Part shown: in pieces, positions 1-11,706 of the stretch | Layout of the letters: each line of letters opens with the position of its first letter | Position numbering within the stretch: position 1 is the first letter of the stretch | Notes under the pieces: model-generated | The model's database searches: none | What the model was told of the DNA's origin: nothing | The model's input: only the letters and a program-made list of their open reading frames with translations | Position numbers and translations under genes: made by a program | From: Drosophila persimilis | Lineage: Eukaryota; Arthropoda; Insecta; Diptera; Drosophilidae | Length of the DNA stretch: 64,000 nucleotides | Assembly (NCBI RefSeq): GCF_003286085.1 | Contig: NW_020825343.1 | Location: forward strand, 620,001 to 684,000 | Direction of reading: 5' to 3'

Positions 1-1469
1 AAAATTTATATTTTTGTGATAATTTAATATAATCTTTATATCATTTAACAATCTATCCCTTCTATATAAACTAATTTTTGCCACTGGAAACTTGAATTTC
101 TGCTACGTTTTTTTGGAGGTTGTACAGTTTCTGTTACCCTTTCTCTCTAACCTTTTTTGCTCTCCACTTTTTTGCATACTTTTTTGGGACAGAGCAAGCC
201 AACACCTGCGGTTGTGGCGCTTCATGGAGGACCACACACATAGCCACGCGAGAGGATTCCTAGTGCCGCTGCATGCACACACTCGTATATGATTTATGAC
301 TTCCGGTTTCTGGGGTTAGCATCCGTTGCTGCTCCGGTTGCTGGAGTATCCTGCCGAAATTAGCATGTCCTGTTGGCGCCCTTGCCCTTTGCCCTCCCCA
401 CCCTCCCTCACCATCACCATCACTACCTCTTTTCCAGAACCAAATTTAAAACTTTCCAATTAAAGCAGCCACTACGATCCGAACAAGTTCTTATCGAATT
501 ATCTGGCATTACACATCCTCACGATGCGTGTCAGTCTGTCAGTGCGACTGTCACTCATTCAAAATCGAATAATATTGATCTAGTATCCCTATCTCCTTCC
601 CGCTGGCTGTTCGTGTTCTCAGGCGTCCCTTCCGTTGTCAATTCGCTTGTCTCTATCCAGGCCCTGACAATCATTTGGTACTCGGGTCCAACCATCCTGC
701 CAGCCATCCAACCAGCTGATTTCCTTCTAAAGACTCTGCTGTGCGGGAATCAGGAGAATCAGTGCCAAAAAAAATAAAATATATATATGTATACTTTTGT
801 ATATATACTATACTTTGTGGGTATGTGTGCATATTGGTGGGCAAGTGTGTGTGTGTAAAAGAGACAAAACAACAAGGTGGCAGATGTCAATAAGTGCCAC
901 GCAGAACGTTCTCTGCCAGAGAGGGAGCGAGGGAACGCAAAAAAAAAAGCGGAAAGCCAGTAACAAAAGTAACGTTTGACACCCAATTACGGCGTGAAAT
1001 CAAAAGGAAATTTCTTCGGGGAATATGCGAGTGCGGATCATAGAGGTGGCATGGGCAAGGGACATGGGGCATGGGGCTTGGGGCTGGAGCGCGGCTTTGG
1101 CATGGGAAAATCCGCTGAGTATAACCGACGGCCAGGAGATCAGAGTTTTCCTTTCCCCCATCGATGGCTTTTCTATGGGTTTCGCATAGGTCGGAAGAAG
1201 CCTCATAGTTCTGAGAAATTCCTTTATAACTTTTGCTTGTTTATCCAATTTATTTCCATATTTTTTTGGACCACTCATTGTACTCCAGTTTGCCAAGGCG
1301 ACCTCTGTCCACAGTTGAAGTGCTTCGCCTTTCCAACTAACAAAAAGTAACATAATTTGTTTATGCACACGTATATGTACATATTTATATAAAACTACAT
1401 TTCCAGGAATTTCTGTGAACTCCATACTCGTATAAATACATTTTTCTTACTTCTGCAGATGCTAATAAA
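1..1469. other. Noncoding DNA, AT-rich at the left edge
   Basis: I see no gene here. The first 120 bases are strongly AT-rich. They are followed by mixed unique sequence, a poly-A run near 939-948, a GT-rich stretch near 820-860 and a G-rich run of short GGGG tracts at about 1050-1105. Open frames of 134 codons (373-777, plus) and 141 codons (1000-1425, minus) have no recognisable motifs and unbiased composition. I read them as chance. Confidence 0.7.
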
Positions 1470-1916
1470 ACTGTAGCGTAGCTAAGGAAACCGTCTCTGG
1501 TCTGATGAGCTGGTAAGGTGGCTCAGAGGGGGCCTAGCCGGACGGGTTCGCAGGTTGCGGATAGCAATCGGCCCAAGTAATTCCACTCGGTTGTCTCTGC
1601 GGGTGAGTACCGAAAATAAGCAGTCGTGAAGCAGCATCACTTACCAACATCATAGGTCGTACACTCACCTCACACGGAGGCGAACAAAGGTGTCACTCGA
1701 CCCGTGCCGAGAGTCGGCTTGGCTGGGGGCCCGGTCTAAACACTAGTCCAGTTATTAACTCAGGGACTGGGCAGCACCCTGTTCTAAAGATGCCTTATCT
1801 GCCTTTTAGTGGCCATTAGCCCATTGATACTCACTGGCCCCTATTGAGGCAGCTAAAGGGGAGTTCAACTTCGGCTTTAGCTCAGTGAAAGAGGAAGCCG
1901 TTGCCATAGCGATATG
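1470..1916. mobile_element. GC-rich dispersed-element-like island, family not identified
   Basis: About 450 bases are clearly more GC-rich than the AT-rich DNA on both sides, with abrupt edges near 1470 and 1916. No open frame of useful length runs through it. It contains many short self-complementary segments, for example GGGCC at 1530-1534 with GGCCC downstream near 1570. A match to the RNA polymerase III A-box pattern lies at 1519-1529 and a B-box-like GGTTCGCAGG at 1545-1554. Such islands in fly introns are often 5' or 3' untranslated pieces of non-LTR retrotransposons, or SINE-like elements. I infer this from composition and cannot name the family. I saw no poly-A tail or target duplication. 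Confidence 0.4.
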
Positions 1917-2466
1917 TGACTATTAATTACTTTCGCAAAAAACTAGAGACCAGATTGTTGGGGTTTTTATTTTTGTCATATTCTCAGGACAGTGTGCTAT
2001 CCAAAGAGCACCCACAACTAATTCTGCCACAAATTTAAATTTATTTAATTAGTAGCAAAATGTTGCAAATGCCGCAAGAGACAAGCCAGGCATGTGAGAT
2101 GGCAATAGAGATATGAATAGAGAGACCAAGAGAGAGAGATATGAGACGTATGGGGGAGGGAACCAGCTATATTAACATACTCATAAATGGTTAGCCAATT
2201 CCTTTGCAAGTGTATTTCCGCTTTGGTGGAAACGAAAAAGCCACTAACGATACTAATCACTTCAACTAACTAAAACGCTTCAGCTGACAGCATACAGAGC
2301 ATGCAGAGGCTAACTATGACCATTAAACAGGCCGTACACTGGAAGAAACCTTCGTTGACTGGACGATTTTCACTAAATTTCGTAGGTCTTCTTTTCTAAC
2401 AGTGCTTTTTGGGCAAACAAGAATAACACTAACAAACATTTTCACGTGGCTGATAGTCGACAACTG

Positions 2467-2534
2467 TCTATCTATCTATCTATCCTTCATATCTGTATCT
2501 GTATCTGCAACTGTATCTGCAACTGTGTGTGTGC
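2467..2534 (+). repeat. (TCTA)n then (ATCTGT)n microsatellite
   Basis: Four TCTA units at 2467-2482 pass into hexamers related to ATCTGT/ATCTGCAACTGT and end in a short GT run. The gradual change of unit suggests stepwise mutation of a single older tract. Confidence 0.85.
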
Positions 2535-2819
2535 CACCATTCTGTTTCGTGCGTCTCTCCCTATCTCTATTTGGTTGCATTCGTGTGATTTTGATGAATT
2601 TGACAGTTTGTGGGCGTTTGCGCTGACAGCTGGCTACAGACAGAGTTGCCATGGCAATTGTGGCAGTGGCAGTGCAGCTGGACTGCATGGCCAACTCTGG
2701 AAAACCGCAACCGACGACTTCCGTACGCCAGGCGGCTTGTTTGCCCATGGATTTCTCCACCCTATGTATCCCTATGTATCCATCCATACATCCGTGCTTC
2801 TATGAGTGTGATGGTTGGT

Positions 2820-2836
2820 GGGCGGGGCGGGGAGGG
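2820..2836 (+). other. G-quadruplex-forming motif
   Basis: Four G runs (3, 4, 4 and 3 bases) are each separated by one base: GGGCGGGGCGGGGAGGG. Loops of one base are the most stable class of intramolecular quadruplex. The site sits in otherwise mixed-composition DNA. No function can be read from the sequence. Confidence 0.6.
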
Positions 2837-4820
2837 ATATTGTTGCTGCATTTGCATTAATTTTGAATTGATTGCTTACATTTTGGGCCCCTAATATAAT
2901 TATAATATCCACCCACCCACACACATACACCCACACATACAAGTACGAAGCGGGACTGCGGTTTTTGGGTTGTCATCATTACCTAGCCATTGTTGCTGCA
3001 GGGTTCTGTCCAGCATTTTGCGGTCCAATCTACCACCCAGGCATTACCTTGCGCCGGAAAACAATGCCAGCATTCCGACCAGACCCCAAAGTGAGAGCCG
3101 CAAAATTCATAAAACACCAAAATAATGTGAACGCTGGTGGAATGACATTTTCAAACATCCCAATGGATAACTGATACAATTAGGCAACATGGAAGCCAGT
3201 ATTTGATGAATTCAGCTGACCGTATATCATTTCTTACATTAGTTGGCAGGGCATTCGTACATCATAGAAAACTATGAATATATATTTATATCTATTCAAA
3301 AGGGTTGCTGGTCTCCGTCGCATGGCCTACGACTCTATCTATTTAAACGTTTCAAGGATACTGGAGACATTCGATCCCATTCCATAATCAAACATTTCGC
3401 AAATATTCTTCAAAAGCTGTCAAACGTTTCGCCATCGATCAGTGATACACTCAGAGAGGGATAGAGAGTCGGGGAGATATATATACCCCGGGGAGTTAAT
3501 AATAACGCGTAAGCAAATAATAAATAAAGCTCTCGTTGCGCACCAGAAAAAGTGCAATAAAGAACTCGGGATGAGTTGGCGGAAAGGCCACACACAGATA
3601 TGAGTAAATATTGGCCAAACAAGAAATCAATTAAAAAATAAAAATTGCATTTTCATAAGCTGTCCGCTCCGATCTGGCTCTATCTGTGGAAATGTGTTTT
3701 TGTTGAATATTTTAATTAAATTGTTATTATTTTTCCTGCCTGCGTCTGCCTGCCGGCCGCCGTTGCCACAGTTGCACGAGTGCGTATAGAGATGTGCGTG
3801 CCACTGCAACTGATTTTGTTGTTATGGAACGGCAAAGATTTATTTATTTATGCGAGTATTGATGGTCGGTCGGTGTCTCATTTGTTTGCCCTGCCAATTG
3901 GCAGGGGCAGAGGACTGGCAGTGGCAGAGAATAAAGAGGAGCAATGCTCAAGGCAATTGAAGCGCATGGATGAAATTACATTTTGCCAGCCTCGTTTGGC
4001 AATCGAATCGAATCGTTTGGATTCTGATTTATGCCACTGTTGATTTATAAACAACCTGTGTATTATTATTATTATTGGCCAAAAGGAGTTCCGTTCCGGC
4101 ACATGTAAATGGATTGTCGTTCGGCCATAAAGCTTAATTAAGTGGCCCAGGAGATAGATGTTGCAGCATCCATTATCCATTATGCGCATGCAGCTTTAAG
4201 CCACACTAGCTCGCATTCGTTCAACGATCCATACTCGAACGGAAATTTAACAGAAATCCCTCCTTCAAGGCGGGTCAATTCCGATTCCGAACTCTTGATA
4301 TCTCGATATCCCTAAAATTGAATCTCCTGCATTAAAGTCACTCAATCTCCGCCGGCACTTCCCCCATGGCTGGATTCTGGGTTCTGGGGGCTTGAGTGTG
4401 CCATTGGTTGCACTTTCGGTTCGGTTTGGTCTGGTTCGATTTGGTTGGTGCTTGGTGATAAATTTTTATGCACTTTCGAGACGAGACTGGAAATGTTTCC
4501 ATCGCTGCAGCGCTGCTCGGGATGGTGATGGCCCATGTGGGAGAGGGTTGCTCGTTCGTTTATTCGCTTGTTTCGGTCTGGCTCTGTATTAAAAGTTTCT
4601 AATCCAAATCAATTTGCATCAAGAGCCTCATTTCATTCTATTATTCTACCCCGCTGTCCTGCAGGTCGCATCATTTTCGATTACTTGGACTATACTCGTG
4701 CTCGTAAAAAAAGCAGTTCTCTTCTCTATTCCCTGTTCCCTGCCATACCCCAGCCCCGACCCCCATTGTTGTTGCAATAAAAGTTTATAACGCGCTTGTT
4801 GACAATACTGATACGAAGTT

Positions 4821-4908
4821 GGGACTGGGGTCTGGTTCTGGTTCTAGTTCTGGGTCTGGGTCTGGGTCTGCATCTCCGACAGGCCAGAGCCAGAGCCAGA
4901 CCAGTCCC
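4821..4908 (+). repeat. 88-nt near-perfect inverted repeat built from hexamer repeats
   Basis: The left arm (4821-4846) and right arm (4883-4908) are complementary. Six outer pairs (GGGACT with AGTCCC) are followed by a two-base bulge and then 17 pairs, two of them G-U if transcribed from the plus strand. The arms consist of GGTTCT-type and GCCAGA-type hexamers, and the loop holds further GGGTCT units. The size is like that of a pre-miRNA hairpin, but the repeat make-up also fits two oppositely oriented microsatellites lying together. Confidence 0.7.
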
Positions 4909-5575
4909 GTTTGGTTCCGTCTGCTGTCAGCAATTGTTTCCTGCAATTTTATAGTGCAGATTTGTTTGGTGTCAAGTTTTCGAAAACTATTTCAAAACTG
5001 TAAGTGACAAAATGTTAAATGGACTTTCAATGCCAAAACGAAGATGACTCCGCCTTCAATGTCTTTCTTCCAACGACTGGGCATATCCGTTTACACTTCT
5101 ACAATAAATCAGCGCCTAGTTGTTAGTCCTTTCTAGGCTGTGTCCATGTCCGTGTCCTGGCTACGACACCATCTTAGCCTTTCCATTCTTCTTTCTATTT
5201 GGCCTTGTTTGTTTGCCTTGTTTATGCCACTTTTCTTGCATTTCTTGCTGCGGCTAGCAAAAACTTTTGTTAATTGAGTTTGTTGAAAGTTTTATTAAAC
5301 AGAGCGACAGCCGCATTCAAGTTTTCCAGAATTTAAAGCCGCAAAAGTCGACTTAAATTATCCTCCCCTGCTGTTGTTTTCCCTTTATCTTTGTTTTCTA
5401 TACTTTTTTTCCCCCTTTATTTTCTGCTTTTGCATTGTTGCATCAGGCAGGCGTGGCTCGACTATCTGACAGGGGCGTATGCAACCCAATGCTTTGATTG
5501 TGGAGGCAATCGAATATTTTGTTCAGCTTAATATTTTCCCTTCTGCGCTAAGGTCAAACTGCAAAGAAAGCCCAA
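4909..5575. other. Noncoding unique DNA
   Basis: I see no gene or repeat of note. The sequence is T-rich on the plus strand around 5160-5440, with pyrimidine tracts. Open frames are short. Confidence 0.7.
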
Positions 5576-5614
5576 TATCGAAGGATATCGGTTCCTCGAT
5601 CCCATCGATATCCT
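5576..5614. promoter_or_regulatory. Cluster of CGATA motifs, BEAF-32/DREF-like
   Basis: CGATA or its complement occurs at 5576-5580, 5586-5590 and 5606-5610. AGGATATCG (5582-5590) and CGATATCCT (5606-5614) form a perfect 9-bp inverted repeat. Clustered CGATA is the known recognition pattern of the Drosophila boundary protein BEAF-32, and it overlaps the DREF element TATCGATA. Calling this site a boundary is inference from motif clustering only. Confidence 0.35.
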
Positions 5615-5989
5615 AATTCCTCCTCATAATCGTCATTGAATATTATATGGGCCCAACCTCAACGCCTTTTCCTATCCAAAAAATATAGCAAAACTTGTTT
5701 TTACGTTTCTTAGGCTTAGGATTGGTACTATGATACTAACACTGCCAACGCTTTAAGAAATTTTTCACAGAGAGTGGACCGATCCTCTCTAATCATAGAG
5801 AGGTCCGATCAAAGCAGCTTCGACATATGCATGGGAATGTCCATATGTACATATGTATGCTGCGTGCAGGACATGGAAGGGTCTGCGGAAAGTTACAGCC
5901 AAATAGCTTCGAAACTTGGGCATGGTACATACACATTGGGACAGGACCTAATAGGACGCCCCATTCTTGGCTTATGGACAGCACCCACT

Positions 5990-6010
5990 AACAACAACAA
6001 CAACAACAAC
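5990..6010 (+). repeat. (AAC)7 microsatellite
   Basis: Seven uninterrupted AAC units. Confidence 0.95.
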
Positions 6011-6110
6011 ATGAGCCAACAAACAACATGTCACTGAAGGACACTTGAAAACTACTATTTAATAAATGAGCGCATATAGGAGGGACCCGCGCTGAGATAC
6101 AGGAGTTTTG

Positions 6111-6144
6111 CTGCTGCTGCGGCTGTTGCTGTTGCTGTTGCTGC
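6111..6144 (+). repeat. CTG/TTG triplet repeat
   Basis: CTG units pass into alternating CTG and TTG units. In frame on the minus strand this reads as a run of Gln, a common source of spurious low-complexity open frames in fly introns. Confidence 0.9.
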
Positions 6145-6228
6145 CATCCATGTGTGTGGTTGTGTGTCGGACATTCCCTAGAGGGAAAGAGAGGGGGAGA
6201 AAGAGACAGAGAGAGAGCGGTAGATGAT

Positions 6229-6252
6229 TCGTCGTCGTCGTCGTCGTCGTCG
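6229..6252 (+). repeat. (TCG)8 microsatellite
   Basis: Eight uninterrupted TCG units. In frame on the minus strand it encodes poly-Asp. Confidence 0.95.
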
Positions 6253-6660
6253 CTGGGTAAACAAACAGAGTCATTTTGCAATTCATGCATTTCCTGCGGC
6301 AACTAATTAAAAGAGTCATTCATCACAGGCACAGGCATCACATCACTGCTCACCCTCTCTCACTCACCCTGTGTGTGTGTCTCCCTCTCCCTTTCTCTCG
6401 CTCTCTCTCCCGTTCTCCCTCTAGCTTTCATGCACTCGGCTGCCATCTCTTTCCTTCTGTGTGGTTTTTGCTCCCATCAAAGAGGTATGGCAGAGGGAGA
6501 GGGTCAATTCCTGTGTGCTCTACTGCATGCTTATTACTGTTTGCTACGTGTTTGTGTCCCCTGTGTCCCATGTCTCCCTCCTGCCTCATCCCCATCGCAG
6601 CCTTGTTTGTTTTAACGTTTTTATCTTTTGATACACTCAAATATGACATACAGATACAAA

Positions 6661-6724
6661 CACACACACACACATACACCCACGTATTGCTCACTTTGTG
6701 TACCAGACACACACACACACACAT
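6661..6724 (+). repeat. Two (CA)n tracts
   Basis: (CA)n runs lie at about 6661-6674 and 6707-6724, separated by 32 bases of unique sequence. Confidence 0.9.
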
Positions 6725-7300
6725 ACCAGTAAACCTGGCAAAAGCTGAGAAATTGTTGCTGGATTTTACATATGTATTTTTGATGTTTGCTTATCTTTTT
6801 CGGTCATTTCAACACATTTTAATGAGAGGGAGAGAGGAGAGCCTGGGAGCAGAGGAGCAGACATGAGAGAAATATGAGAGTAGAAGTGGGAAACCTCCCC
6901 CTTTCCCTATCCAAAACGAAAGCCCCATAAAAGTTGACTTTTTGAACTCGAAATACGAGCATTCCCTGTTAATTGCAAACGAGCGTCTCCAAAACTGGAT
7001 GATGCCTCCCTCCTCCTGTTACCAATGGGGAAGGGGCAAGCATTATAGGAACGATATTACTTGGATCCATTCTGAAGAGTTCCCTGACATAATCCATTTC
7101 AAACGGATTTTGATTAAAAGCCCTCATCTACCACTGGAACAAAACTAAAATACAATTTGTTGCGAGGAACAGAGAAAGAGATACAGAGAAAGTGAGAGAA
7201 CTGACCGGACCACATGACAGGCGAACCGTTTTTGCTGACAATATAACTTAATATACAACAAGCAATTAAAATTAAATAAAACTTGTCACAAGCTATGCAA

Positions 7301-8030
7301 CAACAGCAACTACAGCATGCGGAAAGAACAGGAGCAGGAGGGGAACAACTTGCAGCGTTGACAATGCAGTAGCGGAAAAGCGAGAGGGAGTGAGATGGCG
7401 CGATAGGGAATAAAAATAAAAATTTCTGTAAAAATATATATATGAACGTGTTTTATTTTATGATAGCCCTTTGTCAGCGCACAGGACACTCTCTTTCCAC
7501 CACACATGCTGCACTTGACAGGCAGTGGAACGGGAGAGCAGAGAAGTGGTAGAAGGAAAGCTGTAGCACGGGTGAGAATGGCAGGAGAAAAGCTGCAGCA
7601 CGGGAGACATTCGGACAGAAGGCGGCACAAATAGACCGCACCATGTGAGGATCCTGACGGACACTACGACAGCCGGACAGAAAAACAAACAGACAGTTTG
7701 AGGGAGAGACACGCACGACATGACTGTAACATGTAATTATTTTTCAATAAAAACCCAAGGCAGAAAAAGTAACAACGCGACGACGGCGATGACAACATGG
7801 CGTATGAGTGACCCAGGAAAATAACGAAAAAAGGAGAAAATCGTATGAGAAGAACAAATAAAAATAGCAACAGAAGTGGGAAAATGGATGAAAACTATGG
7901 CTGATATGATCCACGAAATTTGAATGCTCTGGAAAAGAATGTGAAAGATGCAGGAAAGAGTTAGATTAAGAGTTAAAGAGATACTTATTTCAATTATTCC
8001 TTCCATGTTACCTCTCATAAATTATCGCAG
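7301..8030. other. Noncoding, purine-rich DNA with a 30-bp imperfect repeat
   Basis: I see no gene. AAAGCTGTAGCACGGG near 7558 is repeated as AAAGCTGCAGCACGGG near 7588, a period of about 30 bases. Overlapping minus-strand open frames of 80-106 codons here are pyrimidine-rich shadows with no domain. Confidence 0.65.
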
Positions 8031-8390
8031 GCCACACCAGACCTTTTTTCAGCACGAGCTTATTTAATGGGATATTTTTCATATTTTCCAATATTTTTAG
8101 GAACTAAATTCAAAATGGAACCAAAAAAATTAACGATTTATTTACATAAATTGTATCTTTAAATTAAAGGACAAAGAACTGCTCCCCATCAAGTGAAAGG
8201 GAATATCTCAGCCTCTGCTTTGTAGCATATCTGATTTTTGATATTATAAGATCACTTTTCGCTTCTCGATAGCCAAGCTCCTCTGGAAATTGTAGTAGCT
8301 ATTCTTCCCAGTAGAGTATTTCAATATATATTGCCTATGTGATAATAAAATGAAATAAAAATGTCTGGCATGTATGCGTCAGCAACAGTT
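8031..8390. other. AT-rich noncoding stretch
   Basis: About 350 bases of AT-rich unique sequence with little simple repeat, unlike its neighbours. I see no gene and no terminal repeats. Confidence 0.65.
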
Positions 8391-8950
8391 ACGCGTTACA
8401 GCTCCAGCTCCTCTGGATCACACTGAACAGAGGGACAGGGTGACGGGACTGTTCGGCTGTGGACTTGGGACGGGCAAAGACAATAAAAATAAAATTATTA
8501 ATTTGTGAGAACGGCGAGAGACGAGTCGACGGTAAAAGTGACCACAGCGTTTTAACAGGCACAATTTTTATGAAAATGCTCTGTCCTTCTGTCTCAGTCT
8601 CTTTATCTTGTGATTTTCCGTGTGCCACGCCCACAGAAACAGCTGCTGCAGAATATAAAAAACAAAAGACGAATCATCAGAAGGATGACAAAGAGGAGTT
8701 TCAGAGGGAAATGGAGCGGGCAAATAAGTAAGAGAACAAATGCATGAAAATCTGACAAGCCATGGCATCTGACATGCCATCTCACTCACTCCTGTCTCTG
8801 TCTCTGTCCACCCTCTACTGTACTTCTCTTTCTCTTTTCTGTTGTCCGAGCATACAAAATTTTCTTTTAGCCGAGTTTTTCCCACTTGGCTCTGCGGTTG
8901 ACAGCCAACAGCGACAACATTTTAAGGCCGCACTTCTTTTCAGCGGATGG

Positions 8951-8983
8951 TGGAAGGGGCGTGGAAGGGGCATGGAAGGGGAA
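8951..8983 (+). repeat. 11-bp G-rich tandem repeat, three units
   Basis: Three copies of TGGAAGGGGCR, the last one ending GGGGA, lie in tandem. Each unit carries a four-G run, so the tract can also form a G-quadruplex on the plus strand. Confidence 0.85.
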
Positions 8984-9554
8984 GGAGTGGTGTGGGGAAG
9001 AATGCATTTTTATTCGATAAACAAATTTGTCAAACACACACATACATATATGCATGTGCATGTATAAAGAAACACATTGAAAGAGAGTCATAATTAAATT
9101 TCATTTTTGCAAAATCAAGGCGCTTATTGTTTTCTGTTTACCCCCAAAATCGGGCCGAAAAGGCAGATTGCGCGGGGGTAGGGCGGGGTCCATAGCCCAC
9201 TCAGCAGGCTATTCATATGTGGTGGTGGTGGGAGGGAAAGGATTGTCCGGCCACAGCTGGGGCGTGGGTTGGGACTTCGACAGCTCACCATGGGTCTTGG
9301 CCTGCTTGCTTGTTGCTCTCCCTTGAAGGACGCGAAGGACAGTGAGCAAAACAGAAAAACGCTAATTAATTTCATGGCTCACACACACATGATAAGGAAA
9401 CTAATTAAGCTACAACTCTGATTAACAGCAAAAACTGTTTTTCTATGTCCTTTCAAACGACAATTTTTTGCATCCGTTCCGCTGCATACTTTTGTGCGCA
9501 TCAAAGCGAAATAATTAACAAATGTATATCACACACACTCGCACACACGCTCAT

Positions 9555-9625
9555 ACAGTGAGGAGGGAAATATAGAGAAAGAGAGAGAGATAGAGAGGAG
9601 AGGAGAGAAAAAGAGATAGAGATGG
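9555..9625 (+). repeat. GA-rich purine tract
   Basis: About 70 bases of almost pure GA/GATA/GGA repeats. In flies GAGAG is the core bound by GAGA factor (Trl), so such tracts can affect chromatin, but this one shows nothing beyond composition. Confidence 0.8.
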
Positions 9626-10174
9626 ATGGAGACAAAGCATATCTCTCGCTTTACAAATGTCAATGGCAAAGGCTTCCAGCAGAGCAAGCAAAAAAACTGC
9701 AGAGAAAGTTCAGTTTTTCTTCTTTTTTTTCAAAAAACAGACAGGATTCACAGCGTGGTAGAGGGAGAGAGAGGGCGAACGTTTCCGTTGGACACAGACA
9801 TGTAGACACAGGACGAACGGCCATTTTAATTAGCCGAGCATCGTTTTTAATGCTCTGTGGCCCATGCATAATGGTCGCCCTGAACATTCAGCGAACCAGC
9901 CAATCCATAACCCAACGCGAATCCGAGCAGGTACGTCAATAGTTTAATCATAAAGTGGGTAACGATAACAACCATTCATTGCATACACTGGGAGATAAGC
10001 CTTTCTGTATGATTTCTGTAAAGACATGGTGCTTTGATTGCATGAAAACATCCTCTCAGTGCAGCGTGTATTGAATGGATAAGGGTCAGGCAGGAAACAC
10101 ACCATCTATGTACCCAACCACAGCCATTCATTTGGCTCGATTCGTTTTGTATGCTCTAAAGAAAAAGACCGGCC

Positions 10175-10220
10175 GGAGTACGAGTAGGAGTGGGAGTAGG
10201 AACGAGAGTGGGAGTACTCC
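10175..10220 (+). repeat. GAGTRG repeat bounded by GGAGTAC/GTACTCC
   Basis: A run of GAGTAG/GAGTGG-type hexamers starts with GGAGTAC (10175-10181) and ends with its complement GTACTCC (10214-10220). Confidence 0.7.
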
Positions 10221-11634
10221 TTGCTAAGCCTATTCAATGCGTAGTTCAATGGGCGATACCAAACAGCGGCTAAATGCCTTTTGTGCGCTATTGAAAAGTC
10301 TTTCACCTATTGATGGATGAATCCAGCTGGGATTTGGATTGGGTCTGGGATTGGCCTCGGCTCAACGTTGCACAGTGGGGCCTTCGGGGTATATCAGCTT
10401 TCTAAATTAATAGCTTTCATGGCAATTTTTGTTTGGCTTCTAGATTTATTTAAGTGACGCAACCTCACACGAAAACGGTCAGATATGATTTTAAATGGGA
10501 TTTTATACCTGCGACATTTTGGAAGTTTTTTTGTTCGGAACTGTCTATGCAACGGACCAGTTTTTAATTGAGTATTAATAATTGCATGCGAGTATTCCTT
10601 GTATCAAAAGCACTCATATGTACAATTCTTTGATTTTTGCCAACTCTTTTCAGCTTGGGTCCCACTGTGCGTTGGCTGGTTAGTTGGGTAGTTGGGTATT
10701 GGGTTAGGGGCTTGGGATAGGGATCGGGTTCGGTCAGTTGAATGTGTTATTTATGGGAGTTTGACTTTATGAAGCATTCCACGTCGATTTAAATTGTTCT
10801 GCAAAAGCTAATTAAGTTTTTTATATATGTTCTATAAGGGCAAAGGACACTTGAATTTGAGCAATTAAAATGATGAATGAATAGAGAATTTTCATTAATA
10901 CAAAAGTGTAGAAAGTACCTACAGATAGCCGCTCGGAGAACTTACCTAAAACGATAAAGAGAGAGAAAAGGAAATTATTAAATATAATTGATTCATATTT
11001 GGAGTTCTTATATCTCTTCTTGCATTCCCTAACCTTTGACTTGACATCTATATTAATGAAAAGAATTTGTAATACCCCAGGCTGCATTTTCATTTAAACG
11101 ACAAACAGAAGGACAAAGAGAGATGTGCAGACATAGGTGAAAGAGAGGAAAACACATGGAAGGAAAGAGTTTGAGGACGGAGAGACATTCGGGAATGACA
11201 GGGAGACAAAAAGGCAGACGACAGGCGTGTTGCAGTCGCTTGGACATCCTCTCATAAGCTCCCAAGCTGCAACATTTATTTATTTATACGTACGTATGAG
11301 TATGTGGGTTGGCAGAGGAGAGGAGAGGGTGTTGCAACATGTAACCTTGTTGTCAGCAGCGACGAAATCATGTTGCATTTATGAAATCCTTTTATCTTTT
11401 AGGTTTTAATGCCAACACACGAGGAACGAAGCCAGGGAAAGGGAACAGAAGGTATGGCCATCACAAAAAGCTCTCTTTGGCAGCAATATTGTCAGAGACA
11501 GGGATACTTTTGCCTCTTTCTCTCCTCCAGGGGGTAGGATGGGGACTGACTGCATTGTTGAAACAAGAACAAACATCGGGCTGACACCTTGAGTGTCATT
11601 AATGCGTGTGACATTTTCATTATAACTTTTTATT

Positions 11635-11706
11635 GTTCTCTCTATCTCTCTCTCTCTCTCTCTTTCTCCTTCTTTCTCTCTCTGTTTGTCTGTCTCTGTT
11701 TCTCAC
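11635..11706 (+). repeat. CT-rich microsatellite
   Basis: A (TC)n core with interruptions by TTTC and TGTC. Confidence 0.9.

Larger units (their letters stand above)
1917..4820. other. Noncoding unique DNA
   Basis: I see no gene. Open frames here stay at or below about 120 codons and overlap on both strands without any domain. The stretch holds tetramer and hexamer repeats at 2467-2534, a G-quadruplex-forming run at 2820-2836, CA/CCCA-rich DNA near 2910-2940, and an isolated CCCCGGGG palindrome at 3486-3493 directly after a short AT tract. The rest looks like ordinary intronic or intergenic sequence. Confidence 0.7.
5615..7300. other. Noncoding DNA packed with simple repeats
   Basis: No gene is supported. 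(AAC)n, (CTG/TTG)n, (TCG)n, CT-rich and CA-rich tracts follow one another between 5990 and 6725. They create long but low-complexity open frames, such as 196 codons at 6276-6866, which I do not accept as coding. From 6870 to 7300 the sequence is unique and AT-rich. Confidence 0.75.
8391..11130. other. Noncoding DNA with purine-rich tracts
   Basis: No gene is supported. Notable parts are an 11-bp G-rich tandem (8951-8983), a GA-rich block near 9550-9625, a hexamer-like GAGTAG/GAGTGG tract ending in an inverted repeat (10175-10220), and a GGGTT/GGGTA-rich run near 10680-10735. The rest is unique. Confidence 0.7.

Noticed and set aside
1502..1530. Hammerhead ribozyme core CTGATGAG followed by a GAGCT/GGCTC stem
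   Set aside because: The required GAAA after stem II is absent (AGAGG instead), and no stem I/III partners with a cleavage site are visible.
1519..1554. tRNA gene from A- and B-box matches
   Set aside because: The box spacing is too short and no acceptor stem or cloverleaf can be drawn, so at most a degenerate pol III-like signal.
6276..6866. 196-codon plus-strand open frame
   Set aside because: It runs through CT and CA microsatellites and reads as Ser/Leu and Thr/His repeats. No domain or start context.
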